Source: Impatiens glandulifera (taxonomy: Eukaryota; Streptophyta; Magnoliopsida; Ericales; Balsaminaceae). From it: a stretch of DNA of 64,000 bases. The stretch spans positions 46,617,370 through 46,681,369 of the forward strand of contig NC_061866.1 in NCBI RefSeq assembly GCF_907164915.1, given 5' to 3'. The position numbers were made by a program, and so were the translations under genes. Positions 22,008 through 34,096 of the stretch are shown here, piece after piece. A model generated the notes under the pieces. It searched no databases. It worked only from the letters and a program-made list of their open reading frames with translations, and was not told the DNA's origin. Each line of letters opens with the position of its first letter. Positions within the stretch are counted from its first letter, which is position 1.

Positions 22008-22589
22008 CTTGTTAGTAAGTGATTGATGAAGATGAAGATGAGAAATAAGGGTTTATTGCTGCCGCTGCATGCATGTACACGACCTAACCCATTAATTGTT
22101 TTATTGGGCTTTAAAAAAGAAAAAGCCCAAAGTAATTAAAATTCTTCTCTAATTATAGGAAAATAAAAAATGATTCTACATAATAAAAAAAATAATATTT
22201 ATGATTGTTAGTCTAAGTTGATAGTTTTTGGACTATTTTATTGATTATACTTTTTTTCTTAATTGGTATTTCTAACCCTCTAAGAATTTACAAGTTATTC
22301 ATTTAATTATATGATTTGTTTGTAGTTATTCATTTGATTGTTATTTTTGGTTTAAAATAAAAATTAGAGTAAAGGTTTGTTTCTCTTTTTCAGGGTTTTT
22401 TTTGAATGAAATGACAATGTCGTTTCAAAAAAAAAAAATTTAAAAATTGACAAGTTAAATTTCATGTCTTGCATACTTTATATCCTTTGGCTGTATTCTA
22501 GCATTTGTTTGTTATATAACCATCAAATTGTAACTACAAAATAACTTTTACTTGTTTTGATTCAACATTTTTTTCTATTGCATTCTTTT
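22008..22589. other. Upstream flank of F-box gene C
   Basis: The minus strand has CAATAAACCC at about 22049-22058 preceded by GCGGCAG, the conserved core promoter of the cluster. Beyond about 22130 the DNA is AT-rich. The part 22200-22540 matches 46000-46160 (TGACAGTTTTTGGA-like text, then CTCTAAGAATT and TCCTTTGGCT). No separate gene is visible. Confidence 0.5.
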
Positions 22590-22700
22590 AAAGAGGGTAA
22601 CCATGGTTGAAAAGTTGTTATAGTTGTGAACTCGTAATACAAGTTAGTGCAAATTTCTAATATTGTTAAGCTCTCAAATTTATTTAATTAAATACTCTTA
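22590..22700 (-). pseudogene. Relic of F-box exon 2
   Basis: The plus-strand text GGTTGAAAAGTTGTTATAGT and GCTCTCAAATTTATTTAATT aligns with exon 2 of F-box gene C (16400-16490: GCTGAAAAGTTGTTGTAACC, ACTCTCAAATTTATTTAATG). The frame is destroyed and no neighbouring exons remain. It marks yet another lost copy between genes C and D. Confidence 0.6.
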
Positions 22701-22794
22701 AATTTTTTTTCTTGAAACAATACAATATCCGAAATAATGATTTAACTTCATTCAAAAATGAAATAAATTTATGAACCTTTCCCTAATTTAAAGA

Positions 22795-23400
22795 AGAAGA
22801 AAATTCTAACAAATAGTATCGGCCTTATATCAACAATTTTTTCTTTTTCATGAATTTAGAAATTTAGCATGATCTTACAAGAAAAACCATCATCATGACA
22901 CTATTTAAACATAAGTTTTTTTTCTTAAATTAAATTGAAAAATAAGAAAGAAATAACTGTCCACCTTCAATATTTCTAACTTATATAATCTATGTAAACA
23001 TACAAGACAAATTTGACAAATCTGTCTAAGCATTAATAAAAAAGTAAAATAAAAATAAAAATACAAAAGATTTTCATAATAGAATTTCCTTAAGTTAGTA
23101 ATTTTACTATGTTTATTTTTAGCTGACATTTGGATCATTTTTAAATTATTAGCTGACATATTATTAATTATTTTATTTTGTTCAATATTTTCCCAAAAAT
23201 CATGTCAATGCAAACAGTAAAGAAATTCCTTCATTAAGATTGAGTTAAATATTTGATTCTATGGGATAACCTTGACATTACTTCCTCCATTGGATATATG
23301 ACTTTCCAATCTTAATATAGCATTAATAAAGCAAATAAACTGAAATGATGTACAAAATAGTGTAACAAATTTTGTTTTGAAAAGTGAAAATCTAATCAAT
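22795..23400. repeat. Duplicated upstream block (partners at 4740-5040 and 5955-6310)
   Basis: The left part (22795-23050) matches 4740-5040 in inverted orientation. The right part (23070-23400) matches 5955-6310 in direct orientation. The two parts are adjacent here but rearranged and about 900 bases apart at the other locus. Small frames inside it are not supported as genes. Confidence 0.75.
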
Positions 23401-23448
23401 AAAAAAAATAGATGTCAAAAGTAAAATAAATTTTTTAATCATATTGTA

Positions 23449-25211
23449 TCATTCAAATACAATCCTACCTTTAGAAGATGCCCAAGAGAAACTCATCATC
23501 ATAGACATGATCCTTTCTCTACTAGCCAATTGTCTTTTTTTGCCCTTACCTAGACACAAAATCACTTCTTCAAGAACATTTCCGTGCTTGATCAAGAACA
23601 TTACAAGACTAATATCTTTGTCGCATTCCAAAAACCCATCAAACTTAAACATCCTCAAATGATTAAAAAAAGAATTCATTTTTGGAACTCGATCACCCCA
23701 GTATTTATCTTCTACCTGGGTCGTGTACTCCCTTAAGTCTAGTAACTTCAAAATTAAACACACAACTCGTTAGTCATTATTTAAGTCGTGGTTAATTTCA
23801 TATTAATATATATTAATTGCATTACTAGATCGAAAACTCACCGGCCTCCTTTGAAACTTCTCAATATTCATGGTTGTGATGACGAGAGTTTCGACATAGG
23901 GAGAGTTCTCGAATAGTGTAGCAATTGCTGGATAGTTGTTGTATCCGTTAAACTGATCATACTGAGTCTCAATTTCCAATTTTTTTAAACTCTCAAATTT
24001 ATTTACTAGAATATTATCCGCATCATTTCTCGAGAGAATCTGTAAATCAAAAACACACAAATGTTTAGAAACTGTATATATATTTTTCTAATTTACGATA
24101 ACTTATAAAACAATAAAGATACCTCGATAGATCCGGATTCGAGCGTTAAAGACTTGGTACGAGAGAAAGCATTGATCATATTAGACAAATTGTGTCTTTT
24201 TACCGGCTCTATAAGGTTGTTGTCAAACTGAAGTAGAAACAAATTAATAACTGTACTCTCCAAAAGAATGGATTTGTCCATAACAATGGTATGAATTATA
24301 ACATTATAAATCAATTCCACATGCTTAATGATCGGAGCATTAATTATAACCTTGTTGTTCATACTAGACTTATTAAAACAACAATCAACATTCAATCTCT
24401 CCAACTTCAATCCAACAATATCCAACTTATTAAGCTGATTACAATTCATTATGAACAAATTCTCCAGCCCACGACATCTAATATTGAGTTCCTTAAGACA
24501 GTAACAGCAATCCAATAACAGATTCTTCAAACATGGAAAAGTCAAATCAGTGAATAGATCAGGCGATGTGGGTTCAACATGGAACAAGATCATAGAAAGT
24601 GACAAGGTATGAAGCGATTTGAATCTGCCGCAACGAATCACTGACGAAGGTGAAATCCTGAACCCATAAAAACTTGATCTTAACCTTAAAATCTTAAGAG
24701 AATCACAATTGATAATACTCCTGGGGAAATTGAAATGATCTTTGATTTTCAAATCCAAGTCTAGCTCTTGAATGTCGTGTCTTGTGACGTATTTGAATAA
24801 GTTATGAAGATCTGTGAAGGTTATACTACCGGATAACTTGAGGGTTCTGATGGATGAGTTCTTTTGACGGAGATTAAGAACTTGTTTGATGAATTTGAGG
24901 TCTGTGATGATTAATTTGATCGAATATTGATGGGTTTTACACATGCATTTGGATGAAGTTAAAAGGGTTCTGAAATCAAGATCGGGTATGTTTGAAAATA
25001 CGTTCTTCCATCTGGATGATAGGATTGCGGTTTGGGCTGCGGATTTGATTGGTAGTAATTTAAGAATGCAGTGAAGGATGTGATCTGGAAGGTCGCTGAT
25101 TCGATCCACTTTGGGTTCTTCTTCTTCTTCATCTTCATATTCTTCTTCGTTAGAATTCACCTGCAACAGCATTAGTTTCCTTCTCTTTGCGGATCTTGTT
25201 TCCATTTTCAT
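23449..25211 (-). CDS. F-box/LRR/FBD protein D, apparently intact
   Basis: Three exons: 24123-25211, 23842-24039 and 23449-23745. All introns are phase 0 and at the same positions as in gene B (donors GTATCT and GTGAGT; acceptors TTTACAG and TTTGAAG). The product is 527 residues from the MKMETRSAKRRK methionine; the next ATG, two codons on, is also possible. It has a basic start, then an acidic run (EEEYEDEEEEEP, about residues 22-33) not found in the other copies. The F-box follows (about 36-80, SDLPDHILHCIL, AAQTAILSSRWK), then leucine-rich repeats with CLKNLLLDCCYCLKELNIRC. Exon 2 has FNGYNNYPAIATLFENSPY and exon 3 the FBD. By family it would be an SCF substrate adaptor. It is more diverged than copies A, B and C, and no lesion is visible. 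Confidence 0.87.
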
Positions 25212-26631
25212 TGAAGAACAGAGTGAAGGACTGAATGAAGAAGAAGAAGGTTTATTACTTTAGTTAGGGTTTTGGTTGAAATATTCAATCATGATTTCTA
25301 ACTAATATGCAAAATATAAGCTTTCAAATACTATTAATATGGAACATTTAACCATTGAAACTTGAAAAAAAAAAACTAGTTTTGAAATTGAAAAGTAACA
25401 TCTAGTTACAATTAAAATAGATTAAGAAAAGTCATTCTGATTTAAAGGATCATTTAATCCGGGTCAAAAGTAAATAAAAAATATAGAAGCAATTATATGA
25501 TATTTTCTCCAACTATATTTTTTTTATTTTAAATATGTTGGGGGAATATTTTGTAAATATTATTTAATATTTAAAAACTAAATTATGGAGAATTAAAAAA
25601 AAAACAGTTATTCATATTTTTATTAATTAATAGAGATTTTTATTATGAATATATATTATTTTAAAAAAGTACTGTTACCTAATTATATAGTGTTTGGTAT
25701 TTATAATATTAATAATATTTAGATATATTTATTTATTTTTTTATTTTTTTGCTAATCTGACAAAATAATCCAATCCACTTTTATATTAAAAAATGTGACG
25801 TGCAAATTTTTTTCAATTTGTTAGCGGAAAAGTGTATAAAAATGTGAAAATAATAAGATTTTTTTTATATAGAAACTATATTGGGTATTTGGTGATTTAC
25901 ATTATTAATGATAATTTATAATCTATTTGGTTGAAAGTTTATCGTCAAATCAATGAAATGATCATTATGATCCTCATTTTAAAAAAATATAAAAAAAGGT
26001 TAAAGAAAAAAAGACAGAATTTTTTTTAAAGGCAATAAGTTTAATGAAGAAAAAAAAAAATTCTTGAGTGAGAGCATTTTTTTATAATGCTTTAATAAAG
26101 ATTTTTTTAAATCTCTTAAGTATAATTTAAACGAATAAATGTTATTTAATTTATTAATATATATATCTAATTAAAAAATATTTTAAAATATTATTTCATT
26201 ATAATAAATTAAAATTAAAAAAAAAAAATCAGCCCAAACATAGTTACAGCTAAAAGCGGTCAAAACAAACAGGGCATAATTAATGTATTTTTTATTTTAT
26301 TTTTATGAAAAAAAAAATATATTTTTTTATTTTTAACATTCCATACCATTCTATTCATGAATCATTTTAATCAACTATGTTTGTCTTGCATGAATTTAAT
26401 ATATTATTACTTAATAGGACAAGGATTTTTTAATTTGAATTACAAATTTTTTCTTGAACAATTGTGTTACAATAATTATAAATTAATTAATATTTGATGC
26501 AAATTGAAAATTATGAAATCAATTTAGCGGGTGTGGATAGGAAAAGTAAGTAAGATATTAATAGAATTAGTAGCATCATATCATATATTAAACAAAACAT
26601 GGAGTTCATGTCCTATTATTAAAAACAAACA
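25212..26631. other. AT-rich intergenic spacer
   Basis: Between F-box gene D and the XTH gene. It is very AT-rich with many A and T homopolymer runs. No reading frame, RNA gene or clear transposon end was found. The first 60 bases hold the 5' leader of gene D (GAAGAAGAAG-type run). Confidence 0.6.
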
Positions 26632-27777
26632 TCAATGTCGGTGGTGTTCACATTCCGCCGGCATAGTTGGAAAACGGTTAGTATCAACACAATAATCATA
26701 AACCATATGATTTGCCCGTACCCACAAAAGCTGATGATTCTGATGTAGATTTAGCTCCGCCATTGTTGGCTGATCCCACCAAAACCGTCTTTCATTGCTG
26801 CTAGAACACCGCCGTTGGCTCTCAGCCGCCACCACACTGGTTGGACACTCACAACCATCGATAGCAAATCCTCTGTAAGATGCTATAAAAGGGGCATGGG
26901 TCCAGTCTGTTTTGACACGCCCACCCTGAGTTGCCCAATCATCTGCGTTCCAAATTGAACTGTAAACCCCCATTGGTTGATCCTTTGGAAATGGTATTCC
27001 CCTATGTTCAAGATTTGTATGTACCCTCACCGGTGTTTCATCAACCAAAAATCTGTTTCAGAATCAGAAAAGAACCCAGTTTAGAATTAGCTTTCCCAAT
27101 CCAATCCAATCCAACCCAATTCATTATATACTTACATAACTTGACGCTGGTTCCAGAAAATGGAGTAAGAGTGAAAATCTTTTGTGGGGTCAAACCAAAG
27201 GTTTAACCTTTGCTCTCTGTTACCAACCCCATTTACATATACATTGGTTTGAACCAGGTAAGGTTCTCCTGTGCTGTTTCCCAAGAACTCGAAATCGAAC
27301 TCGTTGTGACTCGGACCATCTGAGGACATCTGAAATCAAACACCCAAAACTTTAATTAAAGTTAAACCACACATCATGTTTTGAATCATGAATCATGATC
27401 GATCGATCGATCTATCAATTACTTACGTAGAAAGCAGTGACAGTTCCGGCAGAGTCACCTTCTACAAGTTTGATTTCAACGGTTACCTTACCGAACATAT
27501 ACTTGTTTTTTGATGAAAATCCAGCGCCTGTATGTATATACAAGATTGTAAGCCTATAAACCCAGATGAACAAAAAACAGAGTTATTGATTGATCTGTGT
27601 TAGTTTACCAGAATAGTTATCAAGCTTCATTTTTAGAGTTTCTCCTTCATAGACGAAATGGTCAAGGGACCAAGATGGTTGAAAGAGATCGTTAAACTTA
27701 GTAGAGAATGCGGAGCCCATCATTAAGCTTGTAATAATGAACATGGAGATGATTATAGAAGAAGGAGAATAAGCCAT
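26632..27777 (-). CDS. Xyloglucan endotransglucosylase/hydrolase (GH16)
   Basis: Four exons: 27609-27777, 27427-27527, 27136-27329 and 26632-27052, all GT..AG, giving 294 residues, the usual XTH length. The start at 27777 is followed by a hydrophobic signal peptide (about residues 1-25), so the enzyme is secreted to the cell wall, where it cuts and rejoins xyloglucan chains. Active-site motif [11 protein letters not shown] is at 98-108, with E100, D102 and E104. The family consensus is H-D-E-I-D-F-E-F-L-G, so N99 and F101 are mild variants. The N-glycosylation site NST follows at 108. The C-terminal XET domain has four cysteines (GCECP, RRCSSS, DYCVD, AECEHH). There is no sign of damage. The exact XTH subgroup cannot be fixed without a tree. 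Confidence 0.95.
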
Positions 27778-27880
27778 TGATTTGAGTAAGTGAAGCTTTT
27801 ACTCTACAGAGATATTTTAATTCTCTCTTCTTGAGGAAGAAGAAGATGATTCTGTCAATGGGCTTCAATGGTGGGCGTCA

Positions 27881-27887
27881 TTTTATA
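27881..27887 (-). promoter_or_regulatory. TATA box of the XTH gene
   Basis: The minus strand reads CCTATAAAATGACG about 105 bases upstream of the ATG. It is the only good TATA match near the start and leaves room for a leader rich in GA/CT. Confidence 0.6.
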
Positions 27888-27899
27888 GGCCAATCTCCA

Positions 27900-30800
27900 G
27901 CATTCCCAAAAAAATAATAAATTAAATAATCCTCAACGTTCAAATTTTAACTCTTTCTCCCTCTTCTTTTTTTTATTTTTTTTTTTTATAAATTGTGTTT
28001 ATTATTAGTGATAAAATGTACATATTTTGAATTGTTTTATAATTATTCTAATTTTATTTTAGAAATATACTCAGTGTAGACAGATACAAAATGAAAAGCA
28101 ATAATTCAAATACAAACATAAGAAATGGAAGAATAATGAAAATCTAATGAACAATTATATTAATTCAGTGTGTCCTTGTTTAATATTATTACTGGTGTTT
28201 ACTCAAAATTGGGTAATTGGATGAAAATATTTATAAAATTATTAATATTTCATAAAATAAAGTTTGTTTTTTTTAAAATAGATAAATATTTTAGTTGATA
28301 AAAAAATGATTGTCCTAATATTATATGAGGTTATATCTCTATTATTTATTTTTGAGTAATTTAGTTGGAGAAATATTATAGAACCTTCAACTATTTCAAA
28401 CGATCGTTGCGGGTCTTTCACAATGTTATCATCTTAACATTATATAAGGTTCGATGTAGGAAGCTGACAAATTCAGTCGGAGAGCTCATTGTCGATTTGA
28501 AAAATCTCCACACACATTAATTTTGTATTATTTGTGTAATTTTCTTACACAAATGTAATGTTTTTATCATTGACCTTAAATAACTATTCATTTCATAATA
28601 TAATTGCAAGAATCATTTAAAAATAATAATAATGGATTATATATAAAATATTTAAATAACACTTGTATAATCTTTTGTAATTTGCCATGTCAATATTATG
28701 TTGATGAACTTTTATATCATTGAAAGACATCAGTATTATTACTTAAAATAGCAAACTTCACCTAACATTCAAATCTTAGAACATCATATTTTTCAATATT
28801 GACTTTGTTGAATAGTAATAAAACATCATTTTGCTATTCCTCTCTAGCTACTCACAAGTGGTATTTATTGGTTTCAATTTCAATCATTATTTATATCTTA
28901 ATAAAATAAACTCTTTTTAATTAATTAGAAGTTAATAAAGTGAGAAATAATTGCTTTTTGTCACTTAAGTACACACATCTTAAGAAGATAAACCAAATGA
29001 TGACGTGTCACAGTTGTTGATGAGTTGGCATGCCACATCAGCTCCATTTTGTGGTGAATGAAAATCGAATAAAGATAATGATATAGCCGTTGGGACTATA
29101 CTAATATTCTGTTAAGACATGTCGCTATTGGGAAAGAATGAAGAAGAAATGTGATCCAATAAGAAAGTGCCACGTATAATTCGACAGCTGGTTACTGTAG
29201 TTGTCCAGGTTGTCACTGGACCCCACTCTTTTGTTCTTTTGCTGATTCCATTGCCAGCTGGTGAACACTGTACTCTCTCTTTCTCTCTCCTCTCACTAAC
29301 AGTGGAGTTGGTATAATCTTGGAATGTGTGCCTTTAAAATGTTTCTTCATTTTAGTGTAAAAAAATCATTAATGTTCATTTATTTTATTTAATTAATTGT
29401 ACCACTCTATTTTTAAAATTTATTTTTTCATGTTTTATAATTTTCATACAAAATTATTTTTAAAAAAAATAGTATTTAATCCTAAATTATTTTATTTTTA
29501 ATTTTTCAATAATATAATTTTCAAATTATCCATTCTCTTTTCAAATCAAAAAGTATTTTAATTAGATCTCGACAGTTATAGTATATTTATTTATTAAAAT
29601 GAGATTATAACACTTTTATACTTAATTAATGAACTTTAAAAAAAATAATAAATCATATGACAATTACTCAAGATTCATTTGCAGCTATAAATTTATTAAA
29701 AGTTAAATTAGGATGTGGTTAGATGGCCTTTATTATGAATAGTGAGAAATTTAAAATAGTAATGTCATTAAATTAATACTATATGTATATATATTTAATT
29801 CAAGTAAGATTTGATCTAGGTTACTATAATGTTTAAATAAGACCATGATTGGGAATTCATGTGAGTGGACACTGAGAATAATAAAAAGATAAAAAGAACA
29901 CTCTTTTTAACTGAAAAGGTAAAGTTAAGTAATAATATAACTTGCTTTATCTCCTTTTTGCAGTCACTAACCAATATATAATAATCAAAATTCAAATTAA
30001 TAATTAATATATTTATATAAGAAATACAAGACAGTAAAATATGCATATAGTAAACGTAAATATTGCTACACAAGTAATGTTAAAACCATTAAAATTAGAT
30101 CGCCAATAGAAACTATAAAGAATATTATATATATAACTTGCTCAGAAATAAAATAAATAAATTTTTAACTTAGGTAATTTAAGGAATAAAAGTGATTTCT
30201 AAGAGATAAAAATTAACCGATTCATTTAAACTCATATTTCAATCATTTACTTCGTTTTAATACAAATCAAATAAGAGATCTGAAGATTAGTTTATACACA
30301 AAAAGAGAACTTTATGTGATAATTAATTTACCCTATATATTAATTCATTTTTTGTTATAATTATAGGAAGTGACTTATGTTTTTTTAATGTGTGTTTTTA
30401 ACCGTATTTATGGGGAGTTGACTTAAAATATAGATATTATAAAATTTAAATTTTCATAAAAAAAAACTATCAAAAGAGACTTAAAATTAAACTAACATAT
30501 CAAAATAAAACCAAACTGTATTTAATTTCCATAACAAAACTGACGCAATGGCAGTTTGAGATTCAGTGCAAATATTAAATGGCCTAGCTATATAGATTTC
30601 AACATAATTAGCTTTATTCATATACACTATTCATTCCTATAGTTTAATCTATATATACATATACTAGCTAGCAACATCTTTTTAAAATTAATTTTGTTGC
30701 AACATAAATTAATCTTCTCTAATACATGGATGACCTAATTTATTTTGGGTTGCTCTTTTTGATTTGGTCAATATTCTATTTGGAAACATTTTTCTTTAGT

Positions 30801-31932
30801 CAAAATATTTGTGATATACATGTGATCACTTAAAGTTGAATGAATTAAACAAATAAAAAATGGTTATCATTAACTAGCTAGCTAGCTTATAGATATTTTG
30901 ACAATTATGAGTTTGACTTACAAAAAAATATACATATTTTCAAATGATCTTTTTTATTAATAAATGGTGAGTATGGGTACAAGCAGTTGAGTGCACGCAT
31001 TATGGCTTATCAGAAATTTACACTGCCACTGCCCACTGAGCCATGACCCATCCTTTCTATTTCAGTTTTCAGTTTTGGCATTCATGGCTTTCAATATTTG
31101 CATTCATGACATTATTTACTCTTGTACTGCTAACAAATAATTAATCTTTCAAATATAAAAAGTGCATCACGATCATCCCATTGCATTGTTTTTTACTTTT
31201 AGTATAGCATTTTTATAAGTGGTTTGGTTAAGTATTTATTTTTCATTCTAAAATTTATACAAATAGTTGAAATTAGTTTTCGGAAATATTCAATCATATA
31301 CATCGTGTGGCGGCGGTTGAAAGTTGACTTGATTGATTATAAGATCAGTTTTGTCGATTATGTTCATTCAATAATATAGTTAGATTATTAAATGTAATAA
31401 ATAGTAAATTAAATATTAGACTTAACTTATCATCTAAAATATGTTTGATCCTTATTGCTGGGAATTTCATATATATATACCAGTTAGATTTCATTGGAGA
31501 CTTTTATGGATATGTTGAGGCGTTTGTATGCTGACCTGGCTATGCAAAAAAAAATTGTTATTCTTTTTTTTTGTTATATTAAAAATATTAATAATTTTAT
31601 ATCATATTTAACCTAATTAATTTAGTATAGTACTATAGTTGGTTGAATGTTAGAATAGTATCTATTATATCTTAGGTTTAAGTTTTGGTAAGATATTTAT
31701 TTTAATTTTCAAGGGCCTTCGCTGTATAGTTTGTCTTACCTATGGTCGACTTAGGGCGCGTTGATTCAGCGTTTATTTCGAGTGTATAACGTTTGCGTAA
31801 TAAACTTATAACACAAAAATTTATAATCAAATAAATTTTACATTCAAATGAATTTTTTTTTATACCTCTCCCCTCTAGCGAACAAGTCATGTAAGTTGAA
31901 AACTTACCCTTAAATGGATGTATAGGCTTATA
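27900..31932. other. Intergenic region with one less AT-rich island
   Basis: Mostly AT-rich spacer with no convincing gene. The exception is 28960-29335, which is clearly less AT-rich. It contains ACGT-type motifs (TGACGTGTCA at about 29000 and GCCACGTAT at about 29170), GACAGCTGG, and ends with a CT-rich run (ACTCTCTCTTTCTCTCTCC) like a plant 5' leader on the plus strand. It could be a distal regulatory region of the XTH gene or the promoter of an undetected transcript. Short frames at 29816-30073 and 31702-31890 have no recognisable content. Confidence 0.45.
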
Positions 31933-31940
31933 TCATCCAT

Positions 31941-32197
31941 AGGGCCGGTCCAGGGTAAGCCTGACAAGCTCCCGGGCTATTAAAAATAGTAAGGTTTTAA
32001 TTAAATATATTGTAATTTTGAATATAAGATATTGTAGTCTAGTGGTTTTATATAAAAACTTAGAATTTTTATTTGGTTATGGGTTCAAACCTCACTAAAA
32101 ACCATTTTCTAACGGGTAAGTCTAGGGCAACAAAAAATATCGAACTTTTTTCTAACGGGGACAACTGGGGCACCCCAAAACTCGGGGCCGGCTCTGA
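31941..32197. mobile_element. hAT-like MITE with internal pol III boxes
   Basis: The ends AGGGCCGGTCC and GGGGCCGGCTCTGA are imperfect inverted repeats of the GGGCCGG type. The flanks TCATCCAT (31933-31940) and TCACCCAC (32198-32205) fit an aged eight-base target duplication, the hAT length. Inside, on the plus strand, TAGTCTAGTGG (32035-32045) fits the tRNA A-box consensus. GGTTCAAACCT (32082-32092) fits the B box, with tRNA-like spacing. A fragment of a related end is at 39653. No protein is encoded. Confidence 0.6.
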
Positions 32198-32205
32198 TCA
32201 CCCAC

Positions 32206-33144
32206 TTACAATTTAGGGTTCCAAATTCAAATATGCATTGGTAACTAAACATGAGGGTTGCATTGGTTGGGGGACTTAACCCACACTTTAAGACACAAGC
32301 TGACAACAAACTAAACTACACTAGCTAGCTACAATGTCCGAGGACTGAATATCCATGGATGCTACTTTCAGTGTGAGATATTAAACTAATGAACTTTATA
32401 TTTGTGGGATCTATTAAGGATGCTTGGGTTGATTTATACGAGGATAAGATTGAGAAAAGATGGCATCCATTTCAGTCTTTCATTTAACGGTACTATCATC
32501 TCTTTTGAAAGGATTAAATGATCTTTGAAAACAAAATTCTTCCATAGGGATACTTTAATTAGGATATCAAGTAACCCAAGTTTAAGTTTTTCTATTTACC
32601 TCTTCTCATGGTAATTCATAAGTTTTTTTAAGTGCAATATTTATAATTTGTTTTAATGCAACCCAATAAGATAGTTTAAATGATAAAAAAAAATATTACC
32701 TAAAATATTATATATTTCAATCTCACTAAAAAACACTAAAATTAAATGTAGATAAAAATCAAACTTAGATAAATAATAATTTCATATTGGTAATTTATAT
32801 AAAAAATACATTAAGTTTTTAATAAATAAATAAAAAAAGTAGACATTTTAATTTAAAAACTCTAGATGTTCTAGGGATGTGTGTCCAAACTCAAGCTCAG
32901 GCCCTGATTGAGGCTGTGATTGTAGAGTTATTGAAAATATATTAAAAGATAGGTAAAATATTTAATGATTTTGAATTCATTGTATTAATTCCACTTCTTA
33001 ATCTCATTATATTATAGGGTTATGAACTTATGATTCAATTGACATGTATTTTTTTATTGTGCCTAAAAGTGACTCTTTCTCTATATGTCTAATTTTTTAT
33101 TATTTTTTTATTTTATTTTTTTATTTGTTATTTTAGACTGTTAG
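32206..33144. other. AT-rich spacer
   Basis: No gene recognised. A slightly more complex stretch at about 32400-32540 (GGATGCTTGGGTTGATTTAT, GATTGAGAAAAGATGG) has no open frame of useful length and was not identified. Confidence 0.4.
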
Positions 33145-33375
33145 ACCTCATTAGTTATGAGTTTTTAAAAGAATTCTTACAAAATCAAATATCACCTCAC
33201 TCATTTTTTATCAATCACATCATTTAAATCATTAACTAAAATACTCTATAATTTAAATTATTATTTTATATTTTATTTATATATATCAATATATCTTTTA
33301 AGTCTTTTTACCAATAATAATCATTAACTCCTCAAAATTATTCATATTATTTGATTTTTTTAAAATCAATAACCG
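33145..33375. mobile_element. AT-rich MITE-like repeat, family copy 1
   Basis: Shares a core (TATTTTATATTTTATTTATA then TATATCAATAT and AGTCTTTTTAC) with 59617-59880 and, inverted, with 49545-49790. It ends in text whose reverse complement is GGTGTTCGGTTATTGATTTT, like the G-TGTTNGG ends of Tourist-type MITEs. No target duplication was confirmed. The spacer on to 34096 shows nothing else. Confidence 0.45.
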
Positions 33376-34096
33376 AACACCTTAGTGTGATTTTCTGATG
33401 ACTTTAGTCCAACAAACTTCAATCAATAGCAAACTCATCATAACGAAATTGGTATAAAAAAAAAAAATTAGAACTAGGCTTTACGAATGAACACAAAAAA
33501 AAATAAAAAAAAATATAAAGACTAATAAAAATGAAGGAAAAACATATAACTTTCAACCTAAACAAGTATTGTTTTCAAACAAAAATGATAAATGATTACG
33601 AAAAGTTGAGTATAAAATAACATTAAGATTCTTCAGTTTTCAACTATTTAAATGAGTTAACTGAACCAATTCGCAAGTTAACGCCAATTTTAACTTATTG
33701 CGATTTTTACTACTCCTAACTCAATTTTCTTGAGTTGAATCGCATACTGACGAGTTTACGAGTGACTTTGACAACATTGGTCATAATAGACCTCCCCAAG
33801 AATTAATTTGGGTGAAAATAATAATAATTTGATTGTTCATTAGACTTTCATCTTGCCTTTGTCTTTCAATGTAATTGATTTTTTACTTGTGTTTTTACTT
33901 GTTTTAGTCAATTACCTTAACATCTAACATATTTGTTCTATTACCAATTATATAAGAAACCATTTGATCGCTAATCTAAAGGTCTCGCTTTTAAGGCTTA
34001 ATATGTTCTTGATGGCTTGTTTTAAACATGTTAATTTTCGTTCTCTTTCTAAACCACCGAACCGTTAACCTTCCGGAATCTTCTACAAGCACTGCC

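Noticed and set aside
32035..32092. Possible tRNA gene at the A and B boxes
   Set aside because: No acceptor stem or anticodon arm can be paired around the boxes. It is only a tRNA-derived promoter relic within a repeat.
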